Of a stretch of 64,000 nucleotides of DNA, positions 57,469 to 64,000 are shown in pieces. Location: contig JYIP02000008.1 in NCBI GenBank assembly GCA_001051155.2, forward strand, positions 1,302,001 to 1,366,000, in the 5' to 3' direction. Below the pieces are notes generated by a model, which made no database searches, was not told where the DNA came from, and worked only from the letters and a program-made list of their open reading frames with translations. A program made the position numbers and the translations under genes. Origin of the DNA: Chrysoporthe austroafricana. Its lineage: Eukaryota; Ascomycota; Sordariomycetes; Diaporthales; Cryphonectriaceae. Every line of letters begins with the position of its first letter. Position 1 is the first letter of the stretch.

Positions 57469-60400
57469 TCAGTCATCATCTGTATACCTCGGGCCTGACG
57501 CAGCAGGCGTCTCAGCAGCCCCATATCCACCTGGAGTAGGTGCAGAGTAGTACCCGCCGCTCGCTCCTGGTGTGGGTGCCGTTGTCGGTCCAGGCGTTGG
57601 GGCGCTGTCCGCGCCCCAGCCACCTTGCCAGGCTCCAGGTGTCGGTGCATTGAGCGCGCCAGGCGTTGGTGCATTGTACGCACCAGGTGTCGGTGCGTTG
57701 AGAGCTGCCGGCGTTGGCGCACCAAGACCCACTCCAGGCGTCGGTGCATCGACGGCACCGGGTGTATAGCCTGAAGCCCATGGGTCTGATGCTCCGGGAG
57801 TTGGTGCCGAGACACCGTATCCGGGTGTCTTGGACCCCGCTCCCCAGGCTGATGAGTCGCCGGCGCCGCTTCCGCCGTACGCCGGGGTTTTGGATCCAAG
57901 AGAGAAGCCGTCCGGTGCTGGAGTCTTGGCACCCGACGACCAGGCGGGCGTGCGGGAGCCAGCGGATCCGTAGTTGCCGTATGCAGTGCGACTACCGTCA
58001 TAGGGATTAACAGTGCGCGAACCGTCGTTGCCACCCCAAGCTGGAGTACGTCCACCACTGCCTGCGCTCCATGCTGGTGTGCGGCCACCTATTATCAATG
58101 TTAGCGAAATCAGCAGGGTCATAATAGGGAAGAAAGTTCGGACCTCCAGTACCACCCCATGCTGGTGTCCGACCGCCCATGCCTGACGAGATTTGCGGTG
58201 TCCGACTGCCACCACCGAAGCCAGCATCGTACCCTCCACGTCCCGATCCAAAGCCGCCACCACGGCCGGTATGGCCACCACCTCTGCCGTTTATGTCGAT
58301 AACCCGACCAGTGATTTTGTCCTTGAAGAGCAAATCAGCCTTCGGCACTGTGACAATCTTGCCCTTGGTGTGCAGCTCAACACGAGCGTGCAAATCCGTG
58401 GTATCCTTAACGATTCCTAGCAGGCCCTTGTAGCCGCCCTTCCTTATTGTGACTGTCTGTCCAATGGAGCGGTCACGACCAAAATTCTGCTTGGGCGGAG
58501 GTGCCATACTGCCGTTGCCATTGCCTTTGCGCTGTATGTCGGGGTTCATCTTCGTCAAGTCGGGCCCAGAGGCGACACGACCACCCTTGGCAGCAACCGT
58601 AGTAATGTTGCTGGTCTTCGTGACAAAAACACCGGCGTTCTCGCGGGACTCATTGTTGTGTAGCCAGACCCAGGATCGATGAATGTGGATGATCTTGCCT
58701 TGCCGCTGTTGGCCACCGTACTCCTTGACTACATCGTCGTGTCGGATCTCCGAACCGTTGCGATCCGCGGCGACAAATAGCTTCCTCTTCGGGATAATGT
58801 TGGCAATCTGCGTTGGCCTGACTTGCTTCGTGTTGCCATCCTGATCGAGGACCGTGAGGGTCTCCCGGTCTACCTTCACAACGACACCCACGGCAGTCGC
58901 GTCAAGTTGAACGAGGTCCAACATTGAGTACTGGCCCAAGGTACCCGTACCACCAGTGTCGTCAGCTTCTCGAAGGTCTTTGCTGAAGACCGTGATATGC
59001 GACTTCTCCCCGTCTGTGACGAACGTAACCTTGTCCTCCTCAATGAACACGACAACACCAACCTCGTCCTGGTATCGGCTGCCACCGGTGACCTTGACGT
59101 GATCGCCGACCCTGAATCGCTTGCGGACAGTCCTCGCGGGGACCTCAATTGATTGACCAGACAGCTCGCCATCCACAGCTTGCAAGGTGACAATCTCGCC
59201 TTGGACGTTCGTGACTCTGCCAATGAGACCCTTCTGTTCGCCCTTGAAGACCTCAATAGTGTCGCCGGGCAGATACGCGATGCTCGCATTGGTCTCTTTC
59301 AAGCTGGTGGCCAAAGCTGCCATGTCGAGATTTTGAGTGCCCTCGTTCTTATCCGTGACACTGAATCGCTCGATTTCCTCCAATGTTGGGACGACGTTCT
59401 TCGTATCCAGGTTCTGCAGTTTGAATTCCTTGATGAGGAAGCCATTGTCAAACTGATCGTTCTTGAAGTACCAAGTACCCGTCTTTGTGCTGCCGCTGAG
59501 GTCCCTAGGAGCTCGTTTCCTGGCCTCAACCTCGTTGAACAATCTCGGAGGCGGTCGCGGCACATTGAAGCCACGCTTTCTCTTGTTGTCAAACCCTCGT
59601 GGCGCGGCATTATAGTCGATACGCGGCACCATTTTGACTCGGCAGTTCAAACCCGTCTCCTCGACCTCTATGATCTCGGCCAAGTCGCCCTCGTACAATT
59701 TGGGCCTCCTGATGCGGACGAACGCGCCGGGCTCGAGCTTAACAGGAGGCAGCACACGAAGGAGATCCGGCATCTCTTTGATTTCCACGAGGAACATCTT
59801 CGTTCGTGGGTAAACATCAAGTATGCCATCGAGCGCTTTCTCCACAGGCTCCCTCTTCAGAGCCTCGATGTAGACGTAGCCCTTGGCGATCGACTCGATT
59901 CCAGCGCCCACCTGAGTGCGCTCGAAAGCAGAGATGATCCCGAGCTCATTGTCCGTGCCAACAGTTTCGTCGATCTTCTTCATGATGTTCATGACAACCT
60001 CAAACTCCTTACCCTCTCTGCACTTGACGGCCCAGATGGACGGGTCATCGACGCTAGGCAGCAGAAGGCGCTTGGGGACAACGGTGGTATCGCCTAGCCC
60101 ACCTCTGGAGCCGTAGGCATTCTTCCGGCCGTAATCCCGTTTTAGTCGCTCTGCGACCTCCTCGGCACCAACTTCCTCTTCCATCTGCTTGCGACGGTCA
60201 AGCTCGCGGTGGTATCTGTCGTCGACATCGCCGGCCTCAGCGAGGTCGTCTGGGTGCGAGGGGTCAATAAAATCTCCTATCTCATTATTTTCCTCCTCGT
60301 CTTCGCCCTCCTCGTCTTCATCCTCGACCTCAGCTTCGATATCGAAGAAGGCGCTGCGCGCGTCCTTTTTTCTGCGCTTGCGGCTGCGGGACTGTAGACG

Positions 60401-60864
60401 ATGTACTTTTAGCATACTTTTTCAACAGTGTCATTCCGGACAGCAAGTCAAAATTGAAAGGGGCTCCGCGCAGCTCAGACAAAGCAAGCCGCTATCACCG
60501 CCGCCCTCCCCAAATTTGTATGCTCACGTACCGGCATGTCATCCTCGTCGTCCTCTTCCTCCTCCTCTTCTTCATCTTCCTCGTCCTCATCGTTATCATA
60601 CTTGCGACTCTTGGATCGAGAGTCACCGCCATGCTCCTCGTCTTCGGCCGCATCACCATCGTCCCGACCATTGGTCGAGCCAGCGTCGTCGTCATCACGG
60701 CTCACGCTACTCCGACGGTGTCCATCGGTACGTGACTCGACAGGTGACTCAAGCTCGTCGTCATCTCGGTGGCGTCGAGGCTCGCGCTCCTCATCCGAGG
60801 CAACCTCGGGCGCAGGGTGGAAGTTGTCGTCTTCCGACTCGGAGTCGTAGTGCTGGGAGGACAT
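57469..60864 (-). CDS. SPT5: Transcription elongation factor Spt5
   Basis: Exons 60864-60532, 60391-58144 and 58088-57469 give 1066 residues, normal for fungal Spt5. The first 215 residues are strongly acidic (long Asp/Glu runs) with a basic [10 protein letters not shown] patch. The NGN domain lies at about 229-318 ([28 protein letters not shown]). KOW motifs follow, e.g. [59 protein letters not shown] and [20 protein letters not shown]. The C-terminal region is a repeat array: [12 protein letters not shown] units, then APTPGA-type units (about 20 in all). With Spt4 it clamps RNA polymerase II, and the repeats are phosphorylated by Cdk9/Bur1-type kinases. The second intron has two possible donors nine bases apart (GTCCGA at 58143, GTACTG at 58152), both in frame. 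Confidence 0.96.
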
Positions 60865-61808
60865 CTCGCCTGTTTCCTGGCGTCGTGTCTCTCGGAGTTC
60901 GCGAAAATTGACAGGATTCGAAGGTTTTAATTCTTCTTTTCGAGTGTGTGGTGATGAAAGGAGGGGCAGGAGAATGGAAAGGAAGGCGGGTGGGTGTCGA
61001 GTTAGAAGATTAAAGAAAAGGAAAGCTGATGGTGAGGTGGTAACTGTTTATGTGAAGCTAGCGGCTGGCACGTTCCCAAGGTTGCGAGGTTCTTTGAGAG
61101 GTGGCAGGGGTGCCTGCGACGCTAAACTGATGACTAAGAGCACGCCGGCACTAACGGGGTTGGCTATGATCTTCCTCGCCTACTGCGATACAGCAGCGAA
61201 TTGGCTGCCGAAGACGGACCTTGGACTGGTACAATTCTCAGAGCGAGACGCCACAGTAAGGTTTATTTGCAACGGCCGGGGGCTTCTTTGACGGTGGTCT
61301 GAACGAGGTAGAAATGGAGCGTTGATGCGAAATATGTCTTGGGCAAGACGCCAGCCAACATTGTCTAATGGTATCTCTCGTACATTTTCATCGCGCAAGG
61401 CGGCCTTGCTTCTGTCTTTAGCCTCGCCGCAGTCGAAAATCGCAGTATTCTTCCAGAATGCCTGTCCACCCCCGCCCACCCAGCCTCGTTCCCAAGGTAA
61501 TCCTATTAATATCGTCATCGTGCGATCGTGATGCATCAAACGCCATGCTCCGCCATGCAAAACAAGAAGCGTGCAGAAATCTGGACGTGTGGTTCTTCCC
61601 GATCATGATGGATATGTTGGTGGTCACCACTCGACCAGCCAGATTCTATGCGCATTTGGAAATGCCAACTTTTGTGTGGTTTCTTGTGTCTTCCCTTCAA
61701 TCATGCCTCAGAACAAGGAGAAATGTGGTCGTGGCCAATTTACTCCGCCAAAACCGCTTTCCGCCCCAGCCGAATCGGATATCGATCGTTGTGCGAGTTT
61801 CCATCACT
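60865..61808. other. Intergenic
   Basis: 5' flank of SPT5 and 3' flank of the WD40 gene. Frames up to 140 codons have no motif. Confidence 0.5.
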
Positions 61809-63879
61809 TCACATCCTAACACCCCAAATCCCACGACCAGCACTCACGCCGAGCCACTCAGAAGCCTCGTCATTCGGTAGTCGGGGCACCCATCCGAGGT
61901 TACCCACCTCATAGTCGCACTGCCAGCTAGCAGCAGGGCTGCGAATGTTGTCACTTTGAGAGCTTCCGTTCGACTGTGGGTGGTTCATTAGGTCCCAGAT
62001 CAACACCTGGCAGTCGTCACCACCCGAGGCAAGCTGGCCTCGCCGCGTGTGCGACCACTCCACGCAGTTGACAGCACCTCCATGGCCGCGGAGCTCGAGC
62101 AGTGCCTGGCCCGGCTGCCTGGTATCGAGGATTCGGATGACGTTCGAGTCTTGAGCAAAGGTTGCGAGGAGTTGTGTATCGTGCGGGGACGTAGCCAGCC
62201 GCAACAGAGGAGGGGGATTGGACATGGTCTGCTGAGCCAAAGTTGGGCTGATCTTGCCGCCATTTGCATCGACTGGTCAAGTGTTAGCTACCATACCGGT
62301 CACGCCTTTGCTCCTAAGACAAGCACGTACCTCTGTCTTCCTTGCCGGTCGGTTCGTATATAATAGTGCTGTGCTCCAAGCTTCTCAGGTCGAACATACG
62401 GACGCTACCGTCTTGGCCGCAGCTGACGAACACGTCAACACTATTCGCACAGAACCGCACGTCGTACACTTCTTTATCGTGTGCGATGAGCTGGGTCTTA
62501 GCCGTCAGGGAAGGGATGTCCCAGATGGTACAGGTCGTATCGATGCTGGAGGTGATGATCAGGCTGGGAGAGACTGTGTTCCAATCGAGCGAGGTCAACG
62601 GCGCGGTATGGTCGGGAGTCTTCGAGTTGGACAAGAGTGCGAGGGGCGTAAGCTTAGTAGTGGCTACTTCTCGGCTGCGACCTGTTATCGAGTTGCCGGG
62701 CGTCGCCGGTGTCTCAGAAGGCAGAGACCACAACCTCAGATGGTCCCCTGACGTGGCGAGCAGATCGGTCGACTGTTTAGTGGTAGAGGGCGGTTCCCAA
62801 AGCAGTCGCGTCACGGGGTAGGAGTGTGTGGCCTCGGCAATCTTGGTGAAGTCCATAGTCCACTTCGAACCGCCATGGTTGTTGTACACATCGGAAGGGG
62901 TAGGAACGATTTGGGTATCAAGAATTTGGATCTGCAACCACCTTTGTCAGATCTTTGCTCAACCCGTAGTGCTCTTCGGAGGTCCAGGACTTACAAAATT
63001 GTGACCATCTTCCAAGTAGCTTCCAATCGCGACCTTGCCAGCACCATTACCCTGGGGGGCCCACTTGCACCAGTCGAACGCGTAGGAAGTCCATGGTGCC
63101 ATGTAGTTGCTAGTACCTGGCGGCGCATTCTGCGTGGGGAAGTCGAGGCCACTCGGCATGCCATCTGACAAGCTCGAGTCTGCGCGCGGCCTGATATCGG
63201 CCAAGCCGAGGGGCGTATGTGAGATGTTCCGCTGCGAGCCTGGGGCATTGTAGCTTCGCTCGGTCGGAGACATGAACTGCGACGAGCTGGGACCGGCACC
63301 GCTTGGTGTTGTCGGGGTGTACGGAGAGAAGCCGGGGTTGGGACCATCGAAAGCTGCAGCCGGGCTCGAGCGAGAGTAACTGTGCGACAGGCTCAGAGAG
63401 GGCCTGTTAGGGCTTTGATAATCCTGCTGCTGCGATGTTGATCCTGGCAACAGCGAAGGTGCGGTATTTGCCCCTACGGCGGCTGGCCTCGACAGAGGGC
63501 CGCCGGGCTGTAGGACGCTGGGCACAGCAGAATTGCTCGTGTACGAAGCAGGGGTGCTCTGGTATGACGAGGACCCGCTCGGCGCCTGGTCCAGCGTGAT
63601 GTGAGGGCCTCCGCTGGATGTTGGGTAGTCGCGCGGCGACAGAGGGCCATGCTGCTGGTACTGGCTCGAGCCCTGCATGTGCTGCTGCTGCTGCTCTTCG
63701 CCATAGCCGGCCGCCCGGCGCGGAGGAGCAGCAGCATACTGTTGCTGCTGTTGCGGTGGCTGGCTCATGGTTTCTTTCGGGGCAGCAGAGGAGACCGAGG
63801 TCGAGCTGGTATCGGGGTTGAGATAGGGGATCGAAGAGAAATCGTCGGTGGACGTGGGTATGGAGGGCAGATCGAACAT
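61809..63879 (-). CDS. WDR68/DCAF7-like WD40 protein
   Basis: Exons 63879-62995, 62931-62331 and 62272-61809 give 649 residues, with introns of 63 and 58 nt. The first 245 residues are a Gln/Pro/Ser/Gly-rich extension. The WD40 propeller starts with FDWCKWAP, then GKVAIGSYLEDGHNF-IQILDTQIV (spliced exactly), TRLLWEPPS, LLATSGDHLRLWSL, LTSLDWNTVSPSLIITSSID, AHDKEVYDVRFC, FVSCGQDGSVRMFDLRSLEHSTIIYE, then DSNVIRILDTRQPGQALLELRGH and CVEWSHTRRGQLASGGDDCQVLIWD. This matches the DCAF7/WDR68/TTG1 family, scaffold partners of DYRK-type kinases and Cul4-DDB1. The start is the first ATG (MFDLPS); the frame is open from there to the window edge, so a longer N-terminus is possible. The C-terminus ends in GRGIWGVRM, like yeast YPL247C-type proteins. 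Confidence 0.9.
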
Positions 63880-64000
63880 GGGCTTGCAGCGTGGAGCCGA
63901 GGCTAGACCTGTATCTAGGCTCGTCGTACCTGAGCCTGCGTGTGGCCTTGGTCCCGGCACGAGGGCATCAGGAGGTGCTAAGGCGCGGCGGTCTGGCTGA

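Noticed and set aside
58007..58143. Read-through of Spt5 past the GRTPAWGG segment
   Set aside because: The continuing frame loses the repeat pattern; splicing to 58088 restores GRTPAWS and the rest of the array.
59153..60097. 314-codon plus-strand frame
   Set aside because: Antisense shadow of SPT5.
1..64000. CRISPR arrays, bacterial-style operons, insertion sequences
   Set aside because: None seen; the DNA is clearly fungal nuclear, with spliceosomal introns throughout.

Overview
The window is genomic DNA of a filamentous ascomycete (Pezizomycotina, probably Sordariomycetes). The evidence is short GT-AG introns of about 50-140 nt with CTNAC/CTGAC branch sites, fungus-specific families (Zn2Cys6 regulators, a Clr5-domain protein, IKS1 kinase, a fungal purine nucleoside permease, a DUF3716-like cysteine cluster) and clear single-copy housekeeping genes (SPT5, a WDR68/DCAF7 orthologue). 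I rebuilt gene models by hand from reading frames, splice signals and family spacing. That gives 23 protein genes with 39 introns, and two tRNA genes.

Layout. 1-1378 (-) 5' part of an IKS1-type kinase, cut by the window edge. 2454-3599 (-) Zn2Cys6 regulator. 4455-6273 (-) F-box-like protein. 7067-8651 (-) secreted GH79 glycosidase. 12003-13424 (+) medium-chain reductase with eight exons. 14233-15159 (+) mitochondrial-type membrane protein. 15250-15663 (-) small membrane protein. 16922-18010 (+) SRA-YDG domain protein. 19005-20729 (+) MFS drug:H+ antiporter-like transporter. 21633-22085 (+) small beta-trefoil-like protein. 22529-23928 (-) nucleoside permease. 25821-27080 (-) secreted MRJP/yellow-like protein. 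28908-32547 (+) large multidomain nuclear protein (Myb-like, two C2H2 fingers, Cys cluster, cupin-like end). 32970-33110 (+) unusual tRNA gene. 34549-35513 (+) short-chain dehydrogenase. 36011-38064 (-) AAAP amino-acid transporter. 39343-42134 (-) Zn2Cys6 factor. 42499-44714 (-) TPR-SET protein with a frameshift. 46893-48597 (+) acyltransferase-3 protein. 49719-49806 (+) tRNA-Asp. 50162-51154 (-) esterase. 51797-53620 (-) Clr5-domain protein. 57469-60864 (-) SPT5. 61809-63879 (-) WDR68-like WD40 protein.

The two ends (IKS1; SPT5 and WDR68) are conserved housekeeping segments. The middle is mixed accessory content (transporters, secreted enzymes, regulators, nuclear domain proteins) with gene-free stretches of up to 3.8 kb. 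I see no coherent biosynthetic cluster and no intact transposon.

The most unusual item is the tRNA at 32970-33110. Besides a canonical intron after the anticodon, its D-loop is split by 56 nt that begin GTGAGT, carry ACTAAC and end CAG; removing them leaves a normal nine-base D-loop. The second pattern is four GC-AG introns in four unrelated genes, each fixed by reading frame and family spacing. All functions are inferred from sequence motifs read by eye; no database search or transcript evidence was available.
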